The notes under the pieces are model-generated. The model was given only the letters and a program-made list of their open reading frames with translations. It had not been told where the DNA came from and made no database searches. A program made the translations under genes and the position numbers. Of a DNA stretch of 64,000 nt, positions 35,431-46,897 are shown one piece after another. The stretch's first letter is position 1; every line of letters begins with the position of its first letter. Location of the stretch: assembly GCF_027887165.1 (NCBI RefSeq), contig NC_077228.1, forward strand, positions 426,411,535 through 426,475,534, given 5' to 3'. The stretch is from Monodelphis domestica. Taxonomy: Eukaryota > Chordata > Mammalia > Didelphimorphia > Didelphidae.

Positions 35431-36269
35431 AAGATTTAGTGCTTCCTTTCACAATTAACTACTTGTTGAATAATAGCTTGTTATCAATTCCTTTAAACCA
35501 TTAACTCCTATGCTCTTGGGGGTAGTCCCATTGGCTAAAAAGTAATGAATCTTCACTATCTGGGAAGATACTTAAAACATGAACATCTACTAGATATTAC
35601 AGGTACAAAGCCCTCCCTCCACTATTGCCCCTCCCTTTTATTCCACTGCTCCTAACAAAGGAGAAAATTGTGACCTGTATGAAAATGGAAGAGCTCATGC
35701 ATAGCTGCTGATTCTGCACTTGGTACCCTCAGGCTATGCCCTCAAATTGGAGATTGACTTGCTAGAGTTATGCTTGCATTCCTGTGCTTCCAAGTGTGAG
35801 AAAAAGCAGCAAAGATATATTTTTCCACTCTTTATGAAACCGCTGACTTTATCACACTCCCTCATTAGTTTTATGACAACCTTTTCCTTCTATTTCATTC
35901 TCTAAAGCCAGAAAAGACTCAATGAAACATATCCAGATTTTTGAGGTTCCAGTGTTAGACAACATAACTTATTCTGATACCTAATTCATTAATTCCTATG
36001 AATTTTCATTTTGAATAACATTTACTGTGAAGAACTTGCTTTGTAAACTTTAAAAACCTATAGAAATATTATTAATGTTCTTTAGGCTGATAAGACTCTA
36101 GAGAGACAACTTATGTTCTTACTCTCTAAAAAAATATTTATCTAATACTGCTCAGTTTTTCTTAGGATATCCATTGGGGTTGACTAATGGAATGGAGAGC
36201 TAAAACTAAAAATCTATGAGAAGTTAAGGTATATCTGAAAACTATTCAAAAAAGAAAAATATATAATAG
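35431..36269. other. no feature seen
   Basis: Unique DNA; the frame at 35720-35905 carries no recognisable domain. Confidence 0.5.
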
Positions 36270-36640
36270 ATGTAAAAATGATGTAGAAACAGTTTTCTTT
36301 GATTTCACCAAAGCCTTTGATTGTCATGCTATGCTTATGGATAAGATTGAGAGATATAAACTAGATGAAAGTATAATTACCTGGTTTTGAAACTAGTTAA
36401 ATGACTAAACCCAAAGATACACATGAACTATTTATTGTCAATTTAGAAAGAAGTCTTTAATGTAGTGTTGTAGAGATCTCTCCTTTGCCCATATTACTTA
36501 ATGTTTCAATCAGTAACTTAGTTGAAGGCTAGATTGGCTAGATAGCAATTCCTCTGGAAAAGATACAAGTGTTCTGCTGGACTATGTAAACTAAATGTGA
36601 GTTAATAGTGTTCTATGTCAGAACAAAAAATTGTTATAAT
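36270..36640 (+). pseudogene. CR1/L3-type LINE reverse transcriptase remnant
   Basis: A plus-strand frame around 36285-36390 reads VFFDFTKAFD followed by a LMDKIERYKLDE segment and ITWF. This corresponds to the motif-A region of non-LTR reverse transcriptases (F-x-D-x-x-K-A-F-D). Later bases contain a diverged LLFAHI/N-type stretch. Stops and frameshifts destroy it. The element's 3' region continues near 37085. Confidence 0.7.
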
Positions 36641-37084
36641 TTAAGCCTATGAAGCGTCACACTGCTATTAAGTGTCAGAACTGGGGCTTAAATCTAGTCC
36701 TTTTGGCTTCTGACAGCACGTTAGTACTTTTCCTACCACATCATATACCCACAGTCTAGTATAGTCATTCTGCACTGAATCACAGGTTTTAGTTTTGGCC
36801 ATGCCCCACACACCAGTTGTACATGACATTAAATACATCACTTTAATTTTGTAGGCCTGTTTCATCATCTGGGTGAATTAAAATATCTCTAGGCTTTTTT
36901 CCAGCTCTGAAATTCTATGAAGTTATGACTTTCATTCCTTAAGGAAAAAAAATTAACAAGAAGGAGATTGTAAAATATAAATCTGTATTTGATGTTTGCA
37001 TATGACTACACATGAAACATAAATACTGAAATTTAATTCCTGGAATAAAACATAAATGCACAATTTTAGTCATTTTAGGTTGCA
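36641..37084. other. old SINE scrap and unique DNA within the L3 region
   Basis: A minus-strand MIR-like core (TTAAGTGTCAGAACTGGGGC) lies near 36667. The region around 36840-36940 (TCATCATCTGGGTGAATTAA) may be another tail. Confidence 0.4.
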
Positions 37085-37485
37085 ACTAGAAAGACAACGC
37101 ACAGTATGAAGGAGATGATAATCTATCTATATTCTGCCCTGATCAGATAATAAATGAATTATTGTGTTCAGTTATGGTTACCACATTTTCAGAAGGATAT
37201 TTGTATACTTGAAAATATCTAAGTAAAGGCAAAAGGAGAGTGAAGAGCATCAAGGCCGTGGCAATATAAAGATCAGTTAAAAGAACTGCTGAACCTAGGA
37301 AAAAGAACAATTATTAGCAGGCATGGATTGTCTTGGAAAATAAAGGGTTTCCCTTCATTAAAGATTTTCCAGTGAAGCATATATAGTAATTTCTAGGAAA
37401 CTTATAGCTGTGATTCCCAGTCAGGTTGATTTGGAATCATAGGCCCCTGAAATGTTTTGTAATTCTGTGACTGATTATTGAAATA
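37085..37485 (+). repeat. L3/CR1-like LINE 3' region
   Basis: Blocks TTGTGTTCAGTTATGGTTAC, CACATTTTCAGAAGGATATT, TCAGTTAAAAGAACTGCTGA and GAACCTAGGAAAAAGAACA follow the CR1/L3 3' order. They sit correctly downstream of the reverse-transcriptase remnant at 36270. Confidence 0.6.
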
Positions 37486-37799
37486 ACCAGTATTAATAAA
37501 GACAATACAGTTTGTGTACAGCCAAGAGGAGATGCCAAAAAGAAAGGCCCTGTCACAGCAATCAACAATAGTTGACATCATCATACTGTGCTAAGACAAC
37601 CAAGAACTAAACATTTTTTCCCACCTGAGGGTAAAAGGGATACTTTTGTGTGTGTGTTAGCTTGATAACTTTAATGTAAGTAAGCAGTCTGGTGTGTTCC
37701 AGAGTAAGGCCACTAATCAGTCTGTTTGAACTGTAAATATTCATTCAAAAATAATTAACAAAAATATTTCATGTAGTGACTACATCTGACAATGTATGC

Positions 37800-38539
37800 A
37801 ATATTCTGCACCAGTAGTCCTCCACATTTTTGTCATGAGGGGTAACATAAATTGCATTTTCTATTCTTCTAGACTTCCATTGGTTTTAAAATCTGAATTC
37901 AAATTTATTTTGATTCTCTTTTTATATATATTATTTTAATGATGGCATATATTATTCCTCATTTCACTTTATTTCAGGCTGTACAAATCATGCCATGACT
38001 CTAAATTACTCATTTCTATAGATTTGTTTTGCACAATAACATTCCATTGAAATAATATGACAATAATAATAATACCACAGTCTAAAAACCATGGTATATA
38101 GTGCAATAACTAAAAACATTCATCTTTTAATTCAAGGATATCTGCTTTAAATTCTTTGCTACAACAGAATTCTGTTGTATATTGCAGTTTTGCTTCTCTT
38201 TGTTTTCCTTAGGGAATAATGTCTAGTTTTAGCATCTAAGGCAAAAGATATGGACAGTTTATTCACTGTTCTTGCCTAATTCCAGAGTGATACCCAGAAT
38301 GATTGAACTACTTTACATTTCTACCAGGGTATTAGTGCTCCTAACTTCTCCAATATTTACTATGCTGATTTTGGTATTCTTCTCAATTTGCATGGATATG
38401 CTATGAAACCTCAAGATCATTTTAATTTTCATTTATCTTATTATTGGCAATCCAAAGCATGTTTTCACCTATAGTTTGCAATTCTTATTTTGAAAGCTAT
38501 TAATATTCTCTAAACAGGTATCTAATGGAGAATGATGGC
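37800..38539 (-). repeat. diverged L1 fragment, antisense
   Basis: The order ATTCTTTGCTACAACAGAAT, CCAGAGTGATACCCAGAATG, TTTACATTTCTACCAGGGTA and GCATGGATATGCTATGAAAC resembles the antisense L1 ORF2 end. Old and diverged. Confidence 0.5.
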
Positions 38540-38666
38540 ATTTTTGTCAATTCTGTGTATATGTATAAATAATATTCATACATAATATAAAAAATAAATA
38601 ATATTAAAGCATTACTTCAAGTCAATAGTATATATACATCTATATATACACAGAATTGACAAAAAT
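38540..38666. repeat. inverted repeat with 23-bp perfect arms
   Basis: The left arm 38540-38562 (ATTTTTGTCAATTCTGTGTA plus three bases) is the exact reverse complement of 38644-38666. The 81-bp interior is AT-rich. It lies in diverged L1-like sequence, but neither arm is a repeat end I know. Confidence 0.9.
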
Positions 38667-38689
38667 ATTATTTTGTATATGTAAACTTT

Positions 38690-39094
38690 AGCTTAAAATT
38701 TCTAGAAGATTTTTAGAATAACCTTTATTTAAATACCAGACTTTTACCAGTAATATTTGACAAAAACATATTTCCTAGCCTACCATTTCTCTTCTAATTT
38801 TATATTTGCTAATTTTATTCATACAAAAACTTTTAAATTTTATTTAGCTAATATTTTCTTTTTTATGTTTTGTGAGCTCCTCTGTTTAATTAAGAATTTC
38901 CCCTCCACTCATAATTGTTAGAGGTAACTGAGCTCATTCTCCAATTTTTAAAAAAATTTGGTATGACCTTTTATATTCATGTCACTCATCTGTTTTGAGC
39001 TTTTTATGTTCTATGGTATATATATTTTTTTATTGAAATGTATTTTTTGCCAAAATGCTTTCTAACTTTCCCAGTTCATGTCAAAAAGGGAGTC
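38690..39094 (-). repeat. L1 ORF2 fragment, antisense, left of an L2 insertion
   Basis: CCAGACTTTTACCAGTAATA, CCTAGCCTACCATTTCTCTT and AACTTTCCCAGTTCATGTC are diverged antisense ORF2. It appears to continue at 39775. Confidence 0.5.
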
Positions 39095-39774
39095 TTTCTC
39101 TGAGAAATGTGTACTGGATCCCTTCTATCCACTCACAAAGCTATACTCCAGTACATGTCCTTATCATTGTTCTCTTGGACCCCTGCAATAGTCTTCCAAT
39201 TGATTTCTCTGTTTCTGTTCTTCCAGCTCCAATTCACCTCCACTCACTGGCAAGATGATTGTGCTAAAGCTAGGTGGTTGATGAATTCCATGGATCCCTA
39301 TTACTACTAGAATAAAAAAAATAAAATCCTCTTTTTGGCATTTAAATTCATTTTAAGATGTTGCCTTCATATCCTTTCTTCCATGAAATTTAAAAGGCCA
39401 CTACATTTGCTTTGCTATTCCTCAGACACTCCTCTTCACCTCATATTTGTGCCTTTGCAGTGGTTTCTTTGCATTGCTAGAATTGTGTGCTTCCTCATGT
39501 GGCTTCTTTTTGGACTTGGCTCAAGTTATCTTGTCTACAGGAAGATTTCTTAACTCCTCTCCTCAACTGTCTGCCTTTTCCTCTCAGATTGCCTCTGATC
39601 TTACTCATATATTTTTAATGTAAATTTACAAGTAGTCTTCCCACATTAGAATATAAGCTCCCTGAGGAGAGGGATGGCATTTTGTCTTTTTTTGTATCCC
39701 CAGAGGTTAACACAGTGCCTGGTGCATAGTAAATATTTAATAAATCATTTTGACTGACTGACTTATTGGCATTA
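39095..39774 (+). repeat. L2 LINE 3' end
   Basis: GACCCCTGCAATAGTCTTCC, CACCTCATATTTGTGCCTTT, ATATAAGCTCCCTGAGGAGA, TTTTTGTATCCCCAGAGGTT, ACACAGTGCCTGGTGCATAG and a GACTGACTGACT end. Well preserved compared with other L2 copies here. Frames at 39055-39553 derive from it. Confidence 0.8.
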
Positions 39775-40320
39775 CAAGTCTCTAAACTATTATTATAAAT
39801 TATCATGTTTGTTCATATATTCTATTGATGTTGTGTGTTTTTTTAAACCAATATGAGCTAAATAATTTTAGCAACTATTCTAATATGGTTTGAAGTCTGG
39901 TAATGCCATTCCTTTTATTTTTATATATTTCTCATCATTTCCCTCATGATTGTGGATCTTTTGTTTTCTGAATGAATTTTATTATTTTTAATAGTTCTAT
40001 ATAAAATTTCCTTAGAATTTTGATTAGTATGGAACTATATCTGTAAATTAATGTACATGGGATTGCCATTTTACTTTACTAGCACATCCTAACCATGAAT
40101 AGTGAATATCAATTTGTTTATATTTATCTTTATAAAGAAATTTTTATAACCCTATTTATGTTACCTTTGCATGAATGTTAGTAGGTTCATCCCTGGAGAT
40201 TTTATGCATTATGTAGTTATTTGAAATGAAATTTCTTTATCATTTTTTCCTTGGGTTTTGACCAGATTAAATAGAAGCATTGTGTTTTATGGATTCATTT
40301 TAAAATCTGCTTTCCCGCTC
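39775..40320 (-). repeat. L1 ORF2 fragment, antisense, right of an L2 insertion
   Basis: TATGGTTTGAAGTCTGGTAA then TGCCATTCCTTTTATTTTTA is a distinctive antisense L1 ORF2 landmark. It is followed by AATGTACATGGGATTGCCAT. Confidence 0.65.
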
Positions 40321-41198
40321 TGCTGTTTGCTACATACGTGACTATGTCCTTTAAAAAATAGTATACTTAGTTAAGAGAAAATAGTAACACATATAATTGA
40401 CAAAAATGTTAAGTTCTTGTTTGACAATGAAAACTCCCTCCAATGTTTGCCAGAATATGTGGTTATCCCAAAATAGGTTAAAGTCTGGTAAATAATGACA
40501 ATTTATTAGATAATGCCTACTTTGACTCTTCTATTCCCAAAATTATGGTTTGTTTACTTTGTTGATAGTGTTTATTAGGCTTGCAAAGGTCCTAATCACT
40601 CTTGGAAATTAGCCAGTTACTATAAATAGATAGATTGGCCTTAACATATATACCAGGTGAAACTGACAACAGCAGGATCAGATGTTAAGTACAGCATGGT
40701 TTATAAGATTCTTTGAATTTTACATTTGGAATATGTTGTGCCTCAAAGCAAATGTGCAAATTCAATTAAATGAAGATGGGACACAATTTCATGCAATAAA
40801 AACTATCATATTGGTCAATGATCAAAGGATGATTTACTTTGAGCTGGAAAAAGACTTTAGAGGCTAGCTAATCCAATCCCTCATTTTATAGAAGAGGAAA
40901 CTGAGGCCCAGAGAGATTAAGACAGTTGTCTAAGTCATAAATGGAAGAACTTAAATTTTAACTAACACACTCTAAACCCAGTATCCTTTCCACTGATAAA
41001 TTAATTTGTAGTATTATGTCTTTAACAGTAGGTATACCATATTAAAATTTCTGTGTAGAATGATCTTCCTCATTCAATTCCCTCCCTCCCTTTATTCAGT
41101 ATCCAAATCCTTAGAAGCAGAATTAGAGACTTCTCTAATTATGTGGGAATGGAATATTGTGAATTTAACATAAATCTGTACCTCTCTTCCCTTTTTAA
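40321..41198. other. unique DNA with a MIR-like remnant
   Basis: A minus-strand MIR core lies at about 40870-41000 (AGGAAACTGAGGCCCAGAGA). The rest shows no feature. Confidence 0.55.
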
Positions 41199-41213
41199 AA
41201 AAAGAAAGTGTTG

Positions 41214-42981
41214 CTGTACAATAAAGCAGTGGTCAATAAAACAATATGGTACTGGCTAAGAGACAGAAGGGAGGATCAGTGGAATAGACTTGGGATAAGT
41301 GACCTCAGCAAGGCAGTCTATGATAAACGCAAAGATCCCAGGTTTTGAGTCAAACATCTACTATTTGATAAAAACTGCTGGGAAAATTGGAAGATAATAT
41401 GGGAGAGATTAGGCTTAGATCAACATCTCACACCCTACACCAAGATAAACTCAGAATGGGTGAATGACTTGAATGTAAAGAAGGAAACTATAAGTAAAAT
41501 AGGTAAACACAGAATAGTATATTTCCCAGATTTTTGGGAAAAAATAGTATTTTTGTCAGATTTTTTTCCTTTGGGAAGGAAAGATTTTAAGACCAAGTAA
41601 GAGTTACAAAAAATTACAAAATGCAAAATAAATAATTTTGATTACATCAAATTAAAAAGTTTTTGTACAAACAAAACCAATGCAACCAAAATTAGAAGGG
41701 AAGCAACAAATTGGGAAAAAATATTTATAACAAAAAAACTCTGACAAAGGTCTAATTACTCAAATTTATAAAGAGCTAAATCAATTGTACAAAAAATCAA
41801 GCCATTCCCCAATTGATAAATGAGCAAAGGACATGAACAGGCAATTTTCAGATAAAGAAACCCAAACTATTAATAAGCACATAAAAATGTTCTAAATTTC
41901 TTATAATCAGAGAAATGCAAATCAAAACAACTCTGAGGTACCACCACCTCACATCTAGTAGATTGGCTAACATGACAGCAAAGGAAGGTAATAAATGTTG
42001 GAGGGGATGTGGCAAAATTGGGACATTAATACATTGCTGGTGGAGTTGTGAATTCATCCAACCATTCTGGAGGGCAATTTGGAACTATGCCCAAAGGGCA
42101 CTAAAAGACTGTCTGCCCTTTGATCCAGCTATAGCACTGCTGTGTTTATAACCCAAAGAGATAATAAGGAAAAAGACTTGTATAAAAATATTCATAGCTG
42201 TGCTCTTTGTGGTGGCAAAAAATTGGAAATAGAGGGGATGGCCATCCATTGGGGAATGGCTGAAGAAATTGTGGTATATGTTGGTGATGGAATACTATTG
42301 TGCTAAAAGGAATAATAAAGTGGAGGAATTCCATGGAGACTGGAACAACCTCCAGGAATTGATGCAGAGTGAGAGGAGCAGAAGCAGGAAAACATTGTAC
42401 ACAGAGACTGATACACTGTGGTACAATCAAAGGTAATGGACTTCTCTACTAGCAGCAATGGAGTGAACCAGGATAATTCTGAGGGACTTATGAGAAAGAA
42501 CACTATCCACATTCAGAGGAAGAACTGTGGGAATAGAAACACAGAAGAAAAACAACTCCCCAGAAGTCCTTGGTACTTCCCAGAATTCCCTATAGTGTCA
42601 CCTGAGTCTCTACCTGGGTGAGATCACAAGGAATATTTAACTGGCAGCAAAACCTACTTCGCCCTCCTCCATTTGCAAGGATATAGTGAGTAAGCTAAGC
42701 ACGGGTTCTGAATTGGCTAATCAGCCCTAGGCATGTGGTTTCTTATTTGTATTTTCTTTATTCCTTGATTTCTAATGATCTTTTAAATATAATATTTCTA
42801 TTACTAGAGACTAAAATTTAATTTTTACACCAATGACACAAGTAAAACCCAGTGGAATTACACATCAGCTATGGGAGAGGGGTGAGGTCGGGGGAGGGAA
42901 AGAACATGAATCTTATAACCATGTAAATTTTTTCTAAATTAATTAATTAAATAAAAATTTTCAAAAGTAAAAAAAGAAAAG
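41214..42981 (+). mobile_element. 5'-truncated L1, sense, with target duplication
   Basis: It holds the C-terminal end of ORF2 followed by a 3'UTR (with a GGTGAGGTCGGGGGAGGGAA block) and an A-rich tail. Coding blocks: IWYWLRDRREDQWNRLG, NCWENW, TPYTKINSEWVNDLNVKK and, at 41915-42151, [22 protein letters not shown] at about 41345 and frame changes make it inactive. The 15-bp flank AAAAAGAAAGTGTTG (41199-41213) recurs as AAAAAGAAAGTTTTG (42982-42996). The TTTTT/AAAA site preceding the left copy fits L1 endonuclease. Confidence 0.92.
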
Positions 42982-42996
42982 AAAAAGAAAGTTTTG

Positions 42997-43410
42997 AAAA
43001 TTCATTTTGGTCTCACCCTCTGCCCTTTGATTCAATTAAGGATAAGGCCTGAGGTTTAAGTAGGACTCCTCCAGCTCCCTGGCTTCCTAGAAGATGCTTG
43101 CCCACTCCTGGCATCCAGAAGACTGGCCTCTAACCCGAACTGAGGTCAAGTCTTTGCAACCAGGGAGACCCAGCAAAAATGATGTCACTGGGATTATAGT
43201 TAGAGATGGAGGAAACAGCTCAGTATATTCCTTTCCTGCCTGGGAAATGTCCTTTTCCTAGAGAAGGGAGATATGAGGCAAGCAGTGAGTTCAGGTTAGC
43301 TAGCTGACCAGCTGTGTGATTATGTGCCTTTTCTCTCTCCAACCCATTTTTACTATTTAATAAATAATTGTAAATTAATATGTAATCACCAGAGAATTTT
43401 GATCTTAACA
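42997..43410 (+). mobile_element. probable solo LTR remnant
   Basis: A more GC-balanced block with a poly(A) signal TTTAATAAATAA near 43356-43367. It ends CAGAGAATTTTGATCTTAACA (43390-43410), like the U5 ends of other LTRs in the window. The 5' limit and target duplication are unclear. Confidence 0.4.
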
Positions 43411-45589
43411 GATAGAAATGAAAAGAAAAAATTATTGAAATGAGAAATATTTACTTTTCAATGTCTAGAAATATCAATTTTTAGCACTCAGAATACTACT
43501 ACATTATCCAGTAAGAAAAAAGTTAATGTGATAAAGCTTGAGGTACCTTTCTTTTGCCTTTGGCATAGTTCAATAGAAAGAGAAACAGATGTCTTAGGTT
43601 CAAATCATGGCTCTATCTATGGTCTTAAGCAAAAAATAAAATAGTCTTCTCTTAACCTTGGATTCCTTTTCTGTGAGGGAGTTGAACTAGATCTTTCTTG
43701 TTTTTTCTAGTTTTAAATCTATGGATTTAAAATGGAAAATATCAATCTTCTATTTAAGAAAACAGGGACAGGAACAGAGAAGCAAAATTTTGTCTTAGTA
43801 AGTTTATAAAACAAAAAAAAAGTGAAATTAGGAAGAACTCAGGACATTGTTATAGAGAATTAAAATATTTGGCATAATGAAGTAACAAATAACAATATTG
43901 TCCATATAACATATACTTTGAACGATTTGTAATTTCATTAGTTTTGATCACTCCTGAAGTTTCAATCACCAGTATGATTCACTGTTTCCAAGGATTCATG
44001 ATTTCACTGATGGTGATTTTTTTTCTTTGACAAAGATTGCAACCCCTCTTATTTCTCAATAGAAGATGCTTCTGAGTTGGGATGGAAGGAAAAAAAAATG
44101 TATCCCTGGTGGCGAACCTTCTGGTGGTAATATGCCTCTCTGCTCTTAGCTAGGGAGATGGCAGACTTATAGTCTGTCACTGCCAGGCTGTACTTGAAGA
44201 CTTTCCAGTTTGAATGAGCTTGCCAGGATTTATTCTCTGCTGTTATAACCTTTGAAAATTCAAGGTTGCTTCTACATGCAATAAGGTATTGGAATTATAT
44301 TTTAGTGGTTAATATCCTGAAATGGCTAAATGGCAAGTGGTGAAATTTGAGAATTAAGAGGATTCTTGTTGTTTCTTTTTTTATTACTATGTCATTGAAT
44401 TAATCAAAACGTCCATAATCTCATTGGCATGTAAGCTCTTTCCACTGGTGCAGATGGCAACTCATCCTTGTCTTCTATATGATTATTCCTATAAATACTT
44501 CAGAGAATCAATGCAACTCACTGGAAGTCTTATTATTTAAAAAAAGATCATGGATACTGGGAAATATTCATGCTACTTATCTGTTATCCCTCAATCTTAC
44601 AATATTATTTTTTTCTGATCATATAGATCTTTTTTCTCATTTTCTCTCATACCACTCAGAATACATTATTATTAGTAAAATGCTACAGCTTGCTCATCTC
44701 TCTCCTTTCCCATCCCACTCCCACTGTGATCTTTGGGTGACCAGAAACTAATACTTCAATGTTTCACAACCATATGTTCTGAGTACAACATAGTTTTTGA
44801 GAGTTGCTTGAGTCTTAGATAAAGTGGCTATCAGGGAGATAGTAAAAGTTAGAAGTGGGACTTGAATCCTGCCCCCTCTCCCAGACTTGAAATCCAAGAT
44901 TTTATGTACTATACCATACTGTTACCAAGGGAATAATTAGCATTAAAAAGATGATCCTTTTCAGGTTGGAGAAGCTTGGGATCACTGAAAACACTATTCA
45001 ATTTCCCAAATATAAATCTAGTACACTCCCATTTGATTTAGAACCCAACTCACTTTCTCTAATATAGCTATATATATATTTTGACATTCAAAGTTACTTG
45101 GTTGGTATAGATTTCCTAATAAGGATTTTGACATCTCTATTGGAAAACTATAAGATCAGGTTAAAGTTCTCTCTTGGTTAGATGGGGCATAGTCTGAGAG
45201 GAGAATAAGGATTATGTTATAAAATGTTCACATCCTGAGAATTCTTTAATCTCTCTAATCCCTAATAAAAGATAAATAATAACCTAAGCATGTCAATTGA
45301 AAAAATGAATATGGGAGATGTTCATAAATTATTTGATGTAGGAAGGATAATCTATTAAATTCCTTATTTTCCTTTACCTGGGCTAGCCCTAAAGAATTGA
45401 CAATTCTTTTTTTTTACACCTTACCATTTCTTTTATGCTGTTTCCTAGGTTTATGAAGGGATCCATAATTTGAATTTATCCTTTCCTTTCTCTATTCTTT
45501 CTCCTCCAATATTACCTATTTTGTGTCTTCCCTATCTCTCTTTTCCCCTCTATTCATTCACCCCAAATGATGGCTTATATTGTTTCATT
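43411..45589. other. mostly unique DNA, one MIR-like remnant
   Basis: A plus-strand MIR-like piece is at about 43560-43730 (GTCTTAGGTTCAAATCATGG). The segment 44090-44340 is more balanced in composition and could be an old repeat I do not recognise. The frame at 44479-44751 has no domain. Confidence 0.45.
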
Positions 45590-45770
45590 CTATCTGAGAA
45601 TAAGGGTATAGTGGAAAGAGAACTGGAATTGGAGTTAGAAGGAGTTGGATTTGAATCCACCTCTGCTGCTTTTAAAATTTTATGTCCTTGGACAAGTCAT
45701 TTGATTCCCTTGGGCTTTAGTTTCATTTTTAAAATGAATAATAGCTAATATAAATACAGTTTTAAGATTT
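45590..45770 (+). repeat. MIR-like SINE
   Basis: GGTATAGTGGAAAGAGAACT, GGATTTGAATCCACCTCTGC, CCTTGGACAAGTCATTTGAT. Confidence 0.7.
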
Positions 45771-46749
45771 GTAGACATAGGTGATGAGTTCCAAGATCTC
45801 TTCCAACTCTAAGCCCTATGATATTTTGATCTAAAACGAATCCTTGCTTACATGTTACAAATTTCATGTCAGGTTAGTGTAAAAAAATTGATCAATGAAC
45901 CTTGAGGATTCCTCATATCACATCAGTAAGACGGATGGATGCCTACTCTATCTTTAGTATTGACTGCTTCTTCCTTCCTTCCTTTCTTTCTGAACGGTTA
46001 GTTCTTGACTTCTAGAGAGTGTGGATTCATTGGAGACTACATATGAGCAACACATACCATTCAACAGAGAGGAGAGCAGATAAAGAGCTACCCAGGAAGA
46101 TCTCAGACTAAGTCTCATCTTAAACATATACTTACTGAGTGATCCTCTGGAGCTCACTTGTCTCACTGCTTTAGGAACTCAAATAGAAAGAGGCTACTAA
46201 TGTGTACAAAAGGATCTTTTCAAGCCAAATAGACAATTTGTATGAACATGTCCATCTCTCTCAGACTATAACTTCTATAGTAGGAGGATGTTAGAGAGGG
46301 CTTGGGACACTTGTAGATGGGATTTATTATATGGATATGAAGAAAAGTAAGCTAACATATAAGAGATTTGTGATTTCATTAATGTGCAGTCTTTTTCTTT
46401 GTATATGGAAATGCTTGTTTTTTGTATAATTTGGAATAAAATAAAAATACTACTTTAATTGTATTTTTATTTATTTTGTCAAATATTTCTCAGTTACATT
46501 TTAATCTGGCTACTACTGATCCATGATCAACACTTTTGCCACAGGCAATTCTCTATAAGACTTTTAAGTTGGAGGAAGTGCTGATATACCTTGCTAAGAG
46601 AGTTTTTTTTATCCCGAAATTCCTGATGCCAATGGAATCAAAAGGGCCTAGCCATTCTGTATAAATGTTATTTGTATTTCAGGAATACTATATATGTTCA
46701 ATAAACCTTAAACAATACCCTATCCTACCAACCATATATCTCCCTCCAA
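45771..46749. other. no gene seen
   Basis: AT-rich DNA; the small shared repeat near 46455-46510 is noted with 31080. Frames here (45954-46166 minus) look random. Confidence 0.45.
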
Positions 46750-46750
46750 C

Positions 46751-46897
46751 CCGGAAAAATCTGAGTGAACTACATTTCCCAGAAATCTCTGGGGCCAAAT
46801 CCAACAGACCAGGCCAATTAGTCCTGACTGGTTATTCCCTAGCAGCCAATAGATGGAGAAAATCAACTGAGCACGGCAGAGGTACCAATTATATAGG
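46751..46897 (+). promoter_or_regulatory. promoter-like cluster: ETS and ZNF143-type sites, two CCAAT boxes, TATA
   Basis: CCGGAA lies at 46751-46756. ACTACATTTCCCAGAA (46769-46784) is close to the ZNF143/SBS motif. CCAAT occurs at 46814-46818 and 46846-46850, and TTATATAGG at 46889-46897. Order and spacing resemble a focused plus-strand promoter with a start near 46920, about 1 kb upstream of the STXBP5 CpG island. It might be the U3 of an old LTR. No downstream exon can be assigned. Confidence 0.4.

Noticed and set aside
44090..44340. Balanced-composition segment that could be a conserved exon or processed pseudogene
   Set aside because: No open frame or splice sites on either strand that fit; left as unassigned old repeat.
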